Of a stretch of DNA of 64,000 nucleotides, positions 35,392 through 44,131 are shown in pieces (the first letter of the stretch is position 1; the number at the start of each line of letters is the position of its first letter). Made by a program: the position numbers and the translations under genes. The stretch lies in NCBI RefSeq assembly GCF_007989805.1, contig NZ_BJUB01000014.1, forward strand, positions 1-64,000. The letters run 5' to 3'. The stretch comes from Cellulomonas xylanilytica (lineage in GTDB: Bacteria; Actinomycetota; Actinomycetes; Actinomycetales; Cellulomonadaceae). The notes beneath the pieces were generated by a model, which did not search any database, was not told the DNA's origin, and saw nothing but the letters and a program-made list of their open reading frames with translations.

Positions 35392-36263
35392 CCCAGCTGG
35401 GCCAGGCGGGGAACCGCCGGGGCCACCGCGTCCTTGACCCAGGCCGTCAGGCTCGTGTCGGCCGGGGTCAGGATCACGGACTCCACCCCGAGGGCGTCGT
35501 ACGCGCGCATCTCCTCGACGAACCCGTCGACGTCCCCGGCGAGCAGCTGCTCGCCGCGGGACAGCATGGTCACGCGGATCTCGGCGGGGTCGCGGCCGAC
35601 GTCGGCGCAGTGCCCGCGCAGGACCTCGAGCTTGTGCGCGACCTCCTGCGGCGTGGACGTGAACAGGTTGCACGCGTCCCCGTACTGCGCCACCAGGCGC
35701 AGGGTCTTGCGCTCGCCGGAGCCGCCGATGAGGATCTCGGGCCGGGTCAGCGGCTGCGGCGAGCACAGGGTCCGGGCCAGCTGGTAGTGGGTGCCGTCGT
35801 AGGGTCCGTCGTTCGTGGGGTCCCACATCTGCCGGCAGATCTGCAGCGTCTCCTCGAGCCGCTCGAACCGCTCGGCCAGCGGCGGGTACGGCACGCCCAT
35901 CGCGAGGTGCTCCTCCTCGTACCAGGCGGCACCGATGCCGAGGGTCGCGCGGCCGCCGGACAGGACGTCGAGGGTGGCGTGGATCTTCGCCAGCAGGCCA
36001 GGGTGCCGGTAGGTCACCCCGGTGACGAGCACGCCCAGCTGCACCTCGGACGTGACGCCCGCCAGGTACCCCAAGGTCGTGTACGCCTCGAGCATCGGGT
36101 CGTCGGCGGGGAAGCCCGCCGCGGTCATCTGGAAGTAGTGGTCCATGACCGAGACCCAGGCGACGCCGGAGTCCTCGGCCGCGCGGGCCGCGTCGGCCAG
36201 CTCCTGGCGCAGGGCCGCGGGCTCGACGGAGTCGAAACGGTAGAGGTGGACGCCAACGCGCAC
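35388..36263 (-). CDS. LLM-class F420-dependent oxidoreductase
   Basis: A 291-residue luciferase-like flavoenzyme of the F420 type: GVHLYRF at the start, WVSVMDHYFQM, GVLVTGVTYRHPGLLAKIHATLDVLSGGRATLGIGAAWYEEEH in the middle in successive segments, and ILIGGSGERKTLRLV. The cofactor assignment is by resemblance. Start GTG at 36263. An 18-base perfect palindrome lies 38 bases upstream, a candidate operator. Substrate unknown. Confidence 0.88.
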   Translation of the reverse strand: MRVGVHLYRFDSVEPAALRQELADAARAAEDSGVAWVSVMDHYFQMTAAGFPADDPMLEAYTTLGYLAGVTSEVQLGVLVTGVTYRHPGLLAKIHATLDVLSGGRATLGIGAAWYEEEHLAMGVPYPPLAERFERLEETLQICRQMWDPTNDGPYDGTHYQLARTLCSPQPLTRPEILIGGSGERKTLRLVAQYGDACNLFTSTPQEVAHKLEVLRGHCADVGRDPAEIRVTMLSRGEQLLAGDVDGFVEEMRAYDALGVESVILTPADTSLTAWVKDAVAPAVPRLAQLG

Positions 36264-36301
36264 GAGCTGCTCCTTCGACGGGGTGTCCTGTCACCCTGCC
36301 G

Positions 36302-36319
36302 CTTCGAGCGCGCTCGAAG
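36302..36319. promoter_or_regulatory. 18-base perfect palindrome between ubiA-like and LLM genes
   Basis: CTTCGAGCG followed directly by CGCTCGAAG, with no spacer. It sits one base after the UbiA stop and 38 bases before the LLM start, both on the minus strand. With no loop it fits a protein-binding site, for example of a TetR-type repressor, better than a terminator. Confidence 0.5.
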
Positions 36320-37162
36320 TCAAGCGACCCAGTCGGACAGGACCAGGAGCACCACGTCGACCGCCGCGACGGCGATGGCGAACACGAACGGAAGGCGGTG
36401 GCGGCCGCCGCCCAGGGCGAGCACGGTGGCGGCGATGGTCAGGCCGAGCGCGACGACGAGCGCCGCAGCCGCAGCCGCCCGCGGCGGGCCCGGTGGCGCC
36501 AGGACGACCAGGACGGTCGCGGCGACGAGCGCCAGGGCGGTGCCGATGCTCGTCACGGTCCCGCCCACCCGGTGCGGCAGCCCGCGGACGCCGGTGGCGT
36601 GGTCGTCCTGGAGGTCCGGGATCACGTTCGCCCCGTGCGCGCCGATGCCGAGCAGGGCTCCGGCCGCCATGGCCCACCAGGCGGCGACGGGCGCACCCGG
36701 CAGGGCCAGCGCGATGGCCAGCGGCAGGAAGCCGAACGAGAACGCGTACGGGGCCCACGACCAGACCGTGCTCTTCAGCCGCGCGTTGTAGGCCCAGGCC
36801 GACGCCACGGTCGCCAGGTGCACCAGTCCCGCCCGCCAGCCGAGCGCCAGCGACAGCACCACGCACGCCGCAGCCGCGCCGAGGGCGGCGGTGCGGACGG
36901 TCGAGACCGCCAGCCGCCCGGTGCCGACGGGCTTGTCGGTGCGGCCGACCGCCGCGTCCCGGCCGGCGTCGATCCAGTCGTTGGACCAGCCCACGGAGAG
37001 CTGCCCGGTCAGGATCGCCGCCCCCACGAGAGCCGTCGTCGCCGCCGGTGCACCCGCCCCCGCGGCCATGGCGACGGAGAACACGCTCACCGCGACCGTC
37101 GGCCCCGGGTGGCACGCCAGCGCGAGGTCGAGCACGCGCGACCTCTGGGCCACCTCGCTCAC
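36320..37162 (-). CDS. UbiA family prenyltransferase
   Basis: A 280-residue membrane prenyltransferase with about eight hydrophobic segments. The first Asp-rich motif is NDWIDAGRDAAVGRTDKP and the second is DLQDDHATG, both used to bind Mg-prenyl diphosphate. The GTG at 37162 has GGAGG eight bases upstream; an open frame continues further but is not supported. It attaches an isoprenoid chain to an aromatic acceptor. Divergent from a type III PKS operon, it probably prenylates that product, as agqD does in the related cluster of Actinoplanes. Confidence 0.9.
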   Translation of the reverse strand: MSEVAQRSRVLDLALACHPGPTVAVSVFSVAMAAGAGAPAATTALVGAAILTGQLSVGWSNDWIDAGRDAAVGRTDKPVGTGRLAVSTVRTAALGAAAACVVLSLALGWRAGLVHLATVASAWAYNARLKSTVWSWAPYAFSFGFLPLAIALALPGAPVAAWWAMAAGALLGIGAHGANVIPDLQDDHATGVRGLPHRVGGTVTSIGTALALVAATVLVVLAPPGPPRAAAAAALVVALGLTIAATVLALGGGRHRLPFVFAIAVAAVDVVLLVLSDWVA

Positions 37163-37265
37163 CTGCTTCACCTCCGTCGACGCGCCATCGTCGCAGGTCG
37201 GGTGAAGGTTGAGCACGGTGACCCGCACGGGTGCCGGACGCGCGACCACATGGCACGATGCCCGG

Positions 37266-38342
37266 ATGGCGCGCATCGCCTCGATTGCCCCGGTCCTCCC
37301 CCAGCACGTCCATGCCCAGGCCGACATCACCGCCGCGATCGCCCCCCTGCTCTCGTCGGATCCCCGGCGGCTGGCGACGATCGAGCGGATCCACGCGGCC
37401 ACCGGCATCCAGACGCGCCACATGACGCTGCCCCTCGACGAGTACGCCGACCTGACGTCGTTCACGGCCGCGAACGACGCGTTCGTGCGCGAGGGCACGT
37501 CGCTCGGGGCGCGGGCGTGCCGTGAGGCGCTCGCCGCCGCAGGGCTCGACCCGCAGGAGGTCGACTACCTGCTGGTCACCTCGATCACCGGGATCGCCAC
37601 CCCGTCGCTCGACGTCCTGCTGGCCGAGCAGCTCGGGCTACGCCCCGACGTCAAGCGGGTGCCGGTGTTCGGGCTCGGGTGCGTCGCGGGTGCCGCCGGG
37701 ATCGCGCGCGTGCGCGACCACCTGCAGGGTCACCCGCAGGACGTCGCGCTGTTCGTGTCGGTCGAGCTGTGCTCGCTCACGCTGCAGCACGGCGACGACT
37801 CGATGGCCAACATCGTGTCGAGCGGCCTGTTCGGCGACGGCGCCGCGGCCGTGGTCATGGTCGGCGCCGGCCGCGTGGACGACGTCCCGGGCGGTGTCGA
37901 CGTCGTCGACTCCCGCAGCGACCTGGTCCCCGGCACGACGGACGTGCTCGGCTGGGACATCGGCGGCAGCGGCTTCAAGATCGTGCTCGGGGCGAGCCTG
38001 GCGGACATCGTCGGGCGCAACCTCGGCCCGGGCGTCGTCGACCTGCTCGCCGCGCACGGACTGAAGGTGGCCGACGTCGGCACCTGGGTGGCGCACACCG
38101 GCGGCCCCCGGATCCTGCAGGCCGCGGCGGGCGCGCTCGAGCTGCCCGACGAGGCGTTCGCGGCGAGCTGGCGGTCGCTCGCGCGCGTCGGCAACCTGTC
38201 GTCGTCGGGGGTGCTGCACGTGCTCGCCGACGAGCTGGCGGCCGGGGGGCAGATCCCCGGGTCCGCCGGCGTGCTGTTCGCCGTCGGTCCGGGCGTCTGC
38301 ACGGAGACCGTCCTGCTGCGCTGGCCCGAGGAGCCCTCGTGA
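37266..38342 (+). CDS. type III polyketide synthase
   Basis: A 358-residue chalcone/stilbene-synthase-like enzyme with an intact triad: Cys139 (GLGCVAGAAG), His277 (VAHTGGPRIL) and Asn310 (VGNLSSSGVLH). The motif GVLFAVGPGV near the end is also typical. It condenses malonyl-CoA with an acyl starter, giving an alkylresorcinol, alkylpyrone or related phenol; starter and product cannot be told. It heads a three-gene operon with overlaps of four bases at each joint and is divergent from UbiA. Confidence 0.93.
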   Translation: MARIASIAPVLPQHVHAQADITAAIAPLLSSDPRRLATIERIHAATGIQTRHMTLPLDEYADLTSFTAANDAFVREGTSLGARACREALAAAGLDPQEVDYLLVTSITGIATPSLDVLLAEQLGLRPDVKRVPVFGLGCVAGAAGIARVRDHLQGHPQDVALFVSVELCSLTLQHGDDSMANIVSSGLFGDGAAAVVMVGAGRVDDVPGGVDVVDSRSDLVPGTTDVLGWDIGGSGFKIVLGASLADIVGRNLGPGVVDLLAAHGLKVADVGTWVAHTGGPRILQAAAGALELPDEAFAASWRSLARVGNLSSSGVLHVLADELAAGGQIPGSAGVLFAVGPGVCTETVLLRWPEEPS

Positions 38343-38863
38343 GCTGGTACGACTGGCTGATCGTCGTGGTCGCGTTCGAGCGACTGGCCGAGCTGATCGT
38401 CTCGCAGCGGCACGTGACGTGGGCGTTCGCGCACGGCGGCATCGAGACGGGCAAGCGGCACTACCCGCCGATGGTCGCGCTGCACTCCGGGCTGCTCGTC
38501 GCGTGCGTCGTCGAGGTGCACGTGGCGGACCGGCCGTTCATCCCGGCGCTCGGGTGGACCGCGCTGGCGCTCGTGGTCGCCGCGAACGCGCTGCGCTGGT
38601 GGTGCATCGGGACGCTCGGCAACCAGTGGAGCACGCGGGTCATCGTCGTCCCGGGCGTGGCGCTGGTCCGCCGCGGGCCGTACCGCTGGCTGAGCCACCC
38701 GAACTACGTCGCCGTCGCCCTCGAGGGTGCCGCCCTCCCCCTGGTGCACACCGCGTGGGTCACCGCGATCGCGTTCACCGTGCTCAACGCCGTCCTCCTG
38801 CTCGGCTTCCGGATCCCCACCGAGGAGCGCGCCCTGCGCTCCGTGAGCCCGGCCGCTGCATGA
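38339..38863 (+). CDS. ICMT-family methyltransferase
   Basis: A 174-residue membrane methyltransferase of the isoprenylcysteine carboxyl methyltransferase type, with four to five helices and the C-terminal motif RRGPYRWLSHPNYVAV, EGAALPLV and a final EERAL. It overlaps the PKS stop (GTGA). In the comparable srs and agq clusters this protein O-methylates a hydroxyl of the resorcinol or quinol product; I infer the same here. Confidence 0.88.
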   Translation: MSWYDWLIVVVAFERLAELIVSQRHVTWAFAHGGIETGKRHYPPMVALHSGLLVACVVEVHVADRPFIPALGWTALALVVAANALRWWCIGTLGNQWSTRVIVVPGVALVRRGPYRWLSHPNYVAVALEGAALPLVHTAWVTAIAFTVLNAVLLLGFRIPTEERALRSVSPAAA

Positions 38864-39897
38864 CGCCCGACGCCGACCTGCTCGTGATCGGTGGCGGACC
38901 GATCGGCATGGCCGTCGCGATCGAGGGACGGCTGGCGGGGATGTCGGTCATCGTCGTCGAGCCCCGCGCGACGCCCGTGGACAAGGCCTGCGGCGAGGGG
39001 CTCATGCCGGGCGCGGTCGCCGCCCTGGCCCGCCTCGGCGTCGACCCCGCCGGGCACACCCTCACCGGGATCCGGTACCTGCGCGGTGCGCAGAGGGCCG
39101 ACCACCTCTTCACGACGGCCCTGGGGCGCGGCGTCCGCCGGACGGTGCTGCACGCCGCGCTGGCCCAGCGGGCCCAGGAGCTCGGGGCGGAGGTGGTCCC
39201 GGGCCGGGCCGGCGCGGTCGAGCAGTACGGGTCGTCCGTCTGGTGCGCGGGGATCCGGGGCCGTTGGCTGCTGGCCTGCGACGGTCTGCACTCGACCGTC
39301 CGCCGGCAGGTGGACCTCTCCGTGCACCGCCGGGCGCCGGGTCGGCGGTTCGGCGTGCGGCGGCACTTCCGTGTCGCGCCCTGGTCGGACCTCGTCGAGG
39401 TGCACTGGGGACGGTCCGTCGAGGCGTACGTGACCCCCGTCGCCGACGACGTCGTCGGCGTCGCCCTGCTGGGTCCGGCCCACCACGACTACGACCGGAC
39501 CCTCCAGTCGTTCGCCGCCCTGCGCCACCACCTCGGCGACGCGCAGCCGCTCGAGCCGGCCCGCGGGGCCGGTCCGCTCTACCAGCAGAGCCGGCAGCGC
39601 ACCGCGGGACGTGTGCGCCTGGTCGGTGACGCGTCGGGCTACGTCGACGCCCTCACCGGCGAGGGGGTGCGGGTGGGGCTCGCCCAGGCGCACGCCGCGG
39701 TCGCCACCCTGGGCGAGGACGTCCGCCGTTCCAACGCCGCCTACGAGAAGGCGTGGACCGCCGCCACCCGCGACTACCGGATGCTCACGCGCGGCCTGCT
39801 CGTCGCCGCGGGGTCGCCGCTACGACGCGGCATCGTGCCGCTCGCCGCGACCGCCCCCGGCCTGTACGGCGCCGTGGTCGAGCGCCTCGCGCGCTGA
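38860..39897 (+). CDS. FAD-dependent monooxygenase/reductase of the PKS operon
   Basis: A 345-residue flavoprotein. The FAD dinucleotide motif is [19 protein letters not shown] near the N-terminus, followed by [15 protein letters not shown] (like geranylgeranyl-reductase-family proteins) and [19 protein letters not shown], the second FAD motif. It overlaps the methyltransferase by four bases. In related clusters this position is a ring hydroxylase that makes the hydroquinone; a reductase of the prenyl chain is the alternative. It ends one base from the convergent NUDIX gene. Confidence 0.88.
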   Translation: MTPDADLLVIGGGPIGMAVAIEGRLAGMSVIVVEPRATPVDKACGEGLMPGAVAALARLGVDPAGHTLTGIRYLRGAQRADHLFTTALGRGVRRTVLHAALAQRAQELGAEVVPGRAGAVEQYGSSVWCAGIRGRWLLACDGLHSTVRRQVDLSVHRRAPGRRFGVRRHFRVAPWSDLVEVHWGRSVEAYVTPVADDVVGVALLGPAHHDYDRTLQSFAALRHHLGDAQPLEPARGAGPLYQQSRQRTAGRVRLVGDASGYVDALTGEGVRVGLAQAHAAVATLGEDVRRSNAAYEKAWTAATRDYRMLTRGLLVAAGSPLRRGIVPLAATAPGLYGAVVERLAR

Positions 39898-39898
39898 C

Positions 39899-40366
39899 TC
39901 AGGACTCGAACGCCGCCGGGCCGGCGGGAGCGAGGGCGCTCGCGATCCGTGCGTGCATCTCCGCCGACATCGGGGGGAGGGCGTCGAGGCCGAACCAGCC
40001 CGCCTCCGTGTTCTCCCCGTCGGCAGGGAACGGCTCGCCGGACACGTACCGGAACCGGAACGTGTGGTCGAGGGTCTGGACCCGGTCGCCGTTGTCGTAG
40101 ACCTTGGGCGGCAGCACGTGCACCCACGTCAGCCGCTCCGCGACCGCGACGACCGACGCCTCCTCCAGCACCTCGCGCGCGCCCGCCACGGCCGGCTCCT
40201 CGCCCGGGTCGATGAACCCGGTCACGGGCGTCCAGGCGCCGTCGTCGGCCCTCCTGACCAGCAGGACGTCGTCGCCACGGACGACGACAGCGGTCACCCC
40301 CGTCAGCCAGAGCAGGTCGTGCCCGACGGCGGCACGCAGGGCGAGGACGAACTCGGGGACCGGCAC
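39899..40366 (-). CDS. NUDIX hydrolase
   Basis: A 155-residue NUDIX protein. The box is [21 protein letters not shown], with the expected G-x5-E-x7-RExxEE-type spacing, close to the canonical motif (REVLEEA). Substrates of such proteins are nucleoside diphosphate compounds; this one could be an NTP or NADH-type cleaner. Start GTG at 40366, six bases after TACGAT. Divergent from luxS. Confidence 0.88.
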   Translation of the reverse strand: MPVPEFVLALRAAVGHDLLWLTGVTAVVVRGDDVLLVRRADDGAWTPVTGFIDPGEEPAVAGAREVLEEASVVAVAERLTWVHVLPPKVYDNGDRVQTLDHTFRFRYVSGEPFPADGENTEAGWFGLDALPPMSAEMHARIASALAPAGPAAFES

Positions 40367-40372
40367 GAGGCG

Positions 40373-40378
40373 ATCGTA
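40373..40378 (-). promoter_or_regulatory. -10 element of the NUDIX gene
   Basis: On the minus strand TACGAT lies six bases before the GTG, a near-consensus -10 with leaderless spacing. No good -35 is visible. Confidence 0.4.
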
Positions 40379-40450
40379 CGAGGCGCACGTTCGGCGACGC
40401 GGCGCCCACGAGAGAGAATGGACCGTCGCCGACCGAGAAGGACCTGTGCC

Positions 40451-40918
40451 GTGAACCAGCCCCGCATGAACGTCGAGTCGTTCAACCTCGACCACCGGAC
40501 CGTCGCCGCGCCGTACGTGCGCCTGGCCGACACCAAGCAGCTGCCCGCCGGGGACGTGATCCAGAAGTACGACGTCCGGTTCACGCAACCGAACTCGGCG
40601 CACCTCGAGATGCCGACGGTCCACTCCCTCGAGCACCTGTTCGCGGAGCACTCCCGCAACCACTCGGAGCGCGTCATCGACTTCTCCCCGATGGGCTGCC
40701 AGACCGGGTTCTACCTGATCCTGCAGGGCGAGTGGGCCTACGACGACGTCCTGGGCCTGGTGCAGGACACCCTGACCGACATCACGACGGCGACCGAGGT
40801 GCCGGCCGCCAACGAGGTCCAGTGCGGCTGGGGCGCCAACCACACGCTCTCCGGAGCGCAGGACGCCGCGCGGACGTTCCTCGCGGCCCGCGACGAATGG
40901 AGCCAGGTGTCCGCATGA
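40451..40918 (+). CDS. luxS: S-ribosylhomocysteine lyase
   Basis: A 155-residue LuxS of standard length. Zinc ligands His58 and His62 lie in HSLEHLF, with Cys125 in EVQCGW; the catalytic Glu61 and Cys83 (MGCQTGF) are present. It cleaves S-ribosylhomocysteine to homocysteine and the AI-2 precursor DPD. Start GTG at 40451 follows AAGGA; a downstream ATG at 40466 is possible. Its stop overlaps the mtnN-like gene (ATGA), so the two consecutive steps from S-adenosylhomocysteine are encoded together. Confidence 0.96.
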   Translation: MNQPRMNVESFNLDHRTVAAPYVRLADTKQLPAGDVIQKYDVRFTQPNSAHLEMPTVHSLEHLFAEHSRNHSERVIDFSPMGCQTGFYLILQGEWAYDDVLGLVQDTLTDITTATEVPAANEVQCGWGANHTLSGAQDAARTFLAARDEWSQVSA

Positions 40919-41634
40919 TCGCCGTCGACGCGGTCATCGTCACCGCGATGCCCGACGAGTCGGCGGCGTTCCTCGCGCGCGCCGACGTCGTCGGAGACCC
41001 CACGCAGATGGGGCACGCGGAGCACCGGCTGCTGACCATCTGCGGCCGGCAGGTGCTCCTGGTGCAGTGCGGGATCGGCCTGGTGAACTCCGCCACGGCC
41101 GCCGCCGTCGCCATCCAGGGCACGCACCCCCGCGCGGTCATCAGCGCCGGCAGCGCAGGCGGGGTCGGGCTCGACGTCCGCGTGGGCGACGTCGTCGTCG
41201 GCTCCGAGTACCTGTACTCCGGCGCGGACGCGCGCGCGTTCGGGTACGAGCTGGGCCAGGTGCCGGGCATGCCCGAGGTGTACGAGGCCGAGCAGGTCCT
41301 GCACGACGCCGCCGTGACCGCGTCCGTCGACCTGCGCGTGCTGACCGGCAGCATCCTGTCGGGCGACGCGTTCATCGACGCCAGCCGCATCGACCGGATC
41401 CGCAGCGCGTTCCCGGGAGCCATGGCCACGGACATGGAGTCCGCGGCCCTGGCCCACACGGCGCACCTCTACGGGGTGCCGTTCCTGTCGGTGCGCGGCA
41501 TCTCCGACCTGTGCGGACCGGTCGCGGGTGCGGACTTCCTCACGCACGTGGACGATGCTGCCGAGCGGTCCGCGGCCGTCGTCATCGAGGTGCTCCGGCG
41601 GCTGGCCGTCGGGGACATGGCACACGCACGTTGA
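40915..41634 (+). CDS. mtnN: 5'-methylthioadenosine/S-adenosylhomocysteine nucleosidase
   Basis: A 239-residue Pfs/MtnN enzyme. It shows the catalytic Glu in AMPDESAAF (about residue 15), the phosphorylase-fold ISAGSAGGV block, [30 protein letters not shown] with the substrate-binding Met-Glu and catalytic Asp. It removes adenine from S-adenosylhomocysteine, giving the substrate of LuxS encoded immediately upstream with a four-base overlap. The prpD gene starts 28 bases later with its own ribosome site. Confidence 0.93.
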   Translation: MIAVDAVIVTAMPDESAAFLARADVVGDPTQMGHAEHRLLTICGRQVLLVQCGIGLVNSATAAAVAIQGTHPRAVISAGSAGGVGLDVRVGDVVVGSEYLYSGADARAFGYELGQVPGMPEVYEAEQVLHDAAVTASVDLRVLTGSILSGDAFIDASRIDRIRSAFPGAMATDMESAALAHTAHLYGVPFLSVRGISDLCGPVAGADFLTHVDDAAERSAAVVIEVLRRLAVGDMAHAR

Positions 41635-41662
41635 CCCCGACGCACCGACCGGAAGCGAGCAG

Positions 41663-43189
41663 ATGACCCAGAACCACGCCGTGCGCGTGCACCCGAGCGC
41701 CGACCGCCTGGCGCGCACCGACCAGCTGGCCTGGGCCATCGCGGAGGTCGCCGCCGACCCCGTCGAGGTGCCGGACGACGTGGTCGACATGATCATCAAC
41801 CGCGTGATCGACAACGCGGCCGTCACGGTCGCCTCGCTGACGCGCACTCCCCCGTCGACGGCCCGTGCGCAGGCGCTGGCCCACCCGTACGCCGGTCCTC
41901 GCAACGGCGCGACAGTCTCCGGCGTGGACCCGGCGACGCGGGTCAGCCCGGAGTGGGCCGCGTGGGCCAACGGCGTGGCGGTGCGGGAGCTGGACTACCA
42001 CGACACCTTCCTCGCGGCCGACTACTCCCACCCGGGCGACAACATCCCGCCGCTGGTCGCGGTCGCGCAGCACACCGGACGCGACGGGGCGGCGCTGGTC
42101 CGCGCGATCGCCACGGGGTACGAGATCCAGGTCGACCTGGTCCGCGCGATCAGCCTGCACAAGCACAAGATCGACCACGTCGCCCACCTCGGGCCGTCGG
42201 TGGCCGCCGGCCTGGGCACCCTGCTCGACCTGCCGCCCGAGGTGATCTTCCACGCGGTCGGCCAGGCGCTGCACACGACGACGGCCACGCGGCAGTCGCG
42301 CAAGGGCGAGATCTCGTCGTGGAAGGCCTACGCCCCCGCGTTCGCGGGCAAGGTGGCCATCGAGGCCGTGGACCGGGCGATGCGCGGCGAGACGTCGCCG
42401 ACGCCCATCTACGAGGGCGAGGACGGGGTGATCGCCTGGATGCTCGACGGTCCCGACGCCGCGTACGACGTGCCGCTGCCCGCCCCCGGGGAGCCCAAGC
42501 GGGCCATCCTCGACACGTACACCAAGGAGCACTCGGCGGAGTACCAGTCGCAGGCGCTCATCGACCTGGCGCGCAGCCTGCACCACGAGCGCCCGGACCT
42601 GACCAACCCGCACAACGTCACGTCGATCGTCATCCACACGTCGCACCACACGCACTACGTGATCGGCTCGGGTGCCCAGGACCCGCAGAAGTACGACCCG
42701 ACGGCTTCGCGCGAGACGCTGGACCACTCGATCCCGTACATCTTCACGGTCGCGCTGCAGGACGGCGTCTGGGACCACGTCGCGTCCTACGCCCCCGACC
42801 GGGCGGCCCGCCCGGACACGGTCGAGCTGTGGCAGAAGGTCACGACGACCGAGGACCCGGCGTGGACCGAGCGCTACCACTCGAGCGACCCGGCGCAGAA
42901 GGCGTTCGGCGGTCGCGTCGAGATCACGACGACCGGGGGCGAGGTGGTCGTCGCGGAGCTCGCGGTGGCCGACGCGCACCCGCTCGGCGCCCGGCCGTTC
43001 GCCCGGGAGCAGTACGTGGCGAAGTTCCGGTCGCTGGCGGCCGGGGTGCTCGCGCCGGACGAGATCGAGCGGTTCCTCGACGTGGCCCAGCGGCTGCCGT
43101 CGCTGACGGCCGGCGAGCTGGCCGGCCTCACGGTCGTCGCCCCCGCCGGCCTGCTCGACACCGTCACCACGCCGGAAGGGCTGTTCTGA
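41663..43189 (+). CDS. prpD: 2-methylcitrate dehydratase
   Basis: A 508-residue MmgE/PrpD family enzyme, normal length. Family landmarks include [29 protein letters not shown] in segments, [20 protein letters not shown], and [22 protein letters not shown]. It dehydrates 2-methylcitrate in propionate breakdown. GGAAG lies before the ATG. It shares a base with the prpB start (TGATG). The order prpD-prpB-prpC is that of actinobacterial propionate operons. No prpR-type regulator is adjacent. Confidence 0.95.
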   Translation: MTQNHAVRVHPSADRLARTDQLAWAIAEVAADPVEVPDDVVDMIINRVIDNAAVTVASLTRTPPSTARAQALAHPYAGPRNGATVSGVDPATRVSPEWAAWANGVAVRELDYHDTFLAADYSHPGDNIPPLVAVAQHTGRDGAALVRAIATGYEIQVDLVRAISLHKHKIDHVAHLGPSVAAGLGTLLDLPPEVIFHAVGQALHTTTATRQSRKGEISSWKAYAPAFAGKVAIEAVDRAMRGETSPTPIYEGEDGVIAWMLDGPDAAYDVPLPAPGEPKRAILDTYTKEHSAEYQSQALIDLARSLHHERPDLTNPHNVTSIVIHTSHHTHYVIGSGAQDPQKYDPTASRETLDHSIPYIFTVALQDGVWDHVASYAPDRAARPDTVELWQKVTTTEDPAWTERYHSSDPAQKAFGGRVEITTTGGEVVVAELAVADAHPLGARPFAREQYVAKFRSLAAGVLAPDEIERFLDVAQRLPSLTAGELAGLTVVAPAGLLDTVTTPEGLF

Positions 43190-44082
43190 TGCTCTACGCC
43201 ACCGCGACACCCGCCGAGAAGCGCGTCGCCCTCCGGGACGGGCTGGCGTCGGGACGGCTCCTGCGGCTGCCCGGTGCGTTCAACCCGCTGTCCGCCCGGC
43301 TGATCGAGGCCAAGGGCTTCGACGGCGTCTACGTCTCGGGCGCGGTGCTGGCCGCCGACCTCGGTCTGCCGGACATCGGCCTGACCACGGCGACCGAGGT
43401 CACGCAGCGCGCGGGGCAGATCGCGCGGATGACCGGCCTGCCCGCGATCGTCGACGCCGACACCGGGTTCGGCGAGCCCATGAACGTCGCCCGCACCGTC
43501 CAAGGGCTGGAGGACGCCGGCCTGGCCGGCTGCCACATCGAGGACCAGGTCAACCCGAAGCGCTGCGGTCACCTGGACGGCAAGGCGGTGGTCGACGACG
43601 ACACCGCGCTCAAGCGCATCCGCGCCGCGGTGGACGGCCGCCGGGACCCGAACTTCCTCATCATGGCCCGCACCGACATCCGGGCCGTCGACGGCCTGTC
43701 GGCGGCCGTCGACCGGGCCAAGGCACTGGTCGACGCCGGCGCGGACGCGATCTTCCCCGAGGCGCTGACCGGCCCCGACGAGTTCGCGGCGATGCGCGCC
43801 GCGGTCGACGTGCCGCTGCTGGCGAACATGACCGAGTTCGGCAAGGGCGAGCTGCTCACGGCGCGCCAGCTCGAGGACATCGGCATGAACATCGTGATCT
43901 ACCCCGTCACGCTGCTGCGACTCGCGATGGGGGCCGCGATGGCGGGCCTGGACACCATCCGCGACGAGGGCACCCAGGCCGGGCTGCTGGACCGCATGCA
44001 GACCCGCGCCGAGCTCTACGACCTGCTGGACTACGAGGCCTACGGCCAGTTCGACGCGAACGTCTTCAACTTCACGCTCTGA
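43189..44082 (+). CDS. prpB: methylisocitrate lyase
   Basis: A 297-residue lyase of the isocitrate-lyase superfamily. It contains VYVSGAVLAADLGLPD, the metal-binding VDADTGFGEP, the active-site signature KRCGH and IMARTDIRAVDG. It splits 2-methylisocitrate into pyruvate and succinate. Its ATG overlaps the prpD stop by one base; prpC follows after 49 bases with its own ribosome site. Confidence 0.97.
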   Translation: MLYATATPAEKRVALRDGLASGRLLRLPGAFNPLSARLIEAKGFDGVYVSGAVLAADLGLPDIGLTTATEVTQRAGQIARMTGLPAIVDADTGFGEPMNVARTVQGLEDAGLAGCHIEDQVNPKRCGHLDGKAVVDDDTALKRIRAAVDGRRDPNFLIMARTDIRAVDGLSAAVDRAKALVDAGADAIFPEALTGPDEFAAMRAAVDVPLLANMTEFGKGELLTARQLEDIGMNIVIYPVTLLRLAMGAAMAGLDTIRDEGTQAGLLDRMQTRAELYDLLDYEAYGQFDANVFNFTL

Positions 44083-44131
44083 CCTCTGCTTTCTCACGCA
44101 CCGTCCCGTCAACGACGATGGAGGCACACGC

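Noticed and set aside
35388..36263. This LLM gene as part of the PKS pathway
   Set aside because: It follows the UbiA gene on the same strand but is separated by an operator-like palindrome and similar genes are not in the agq-type clusters I know.
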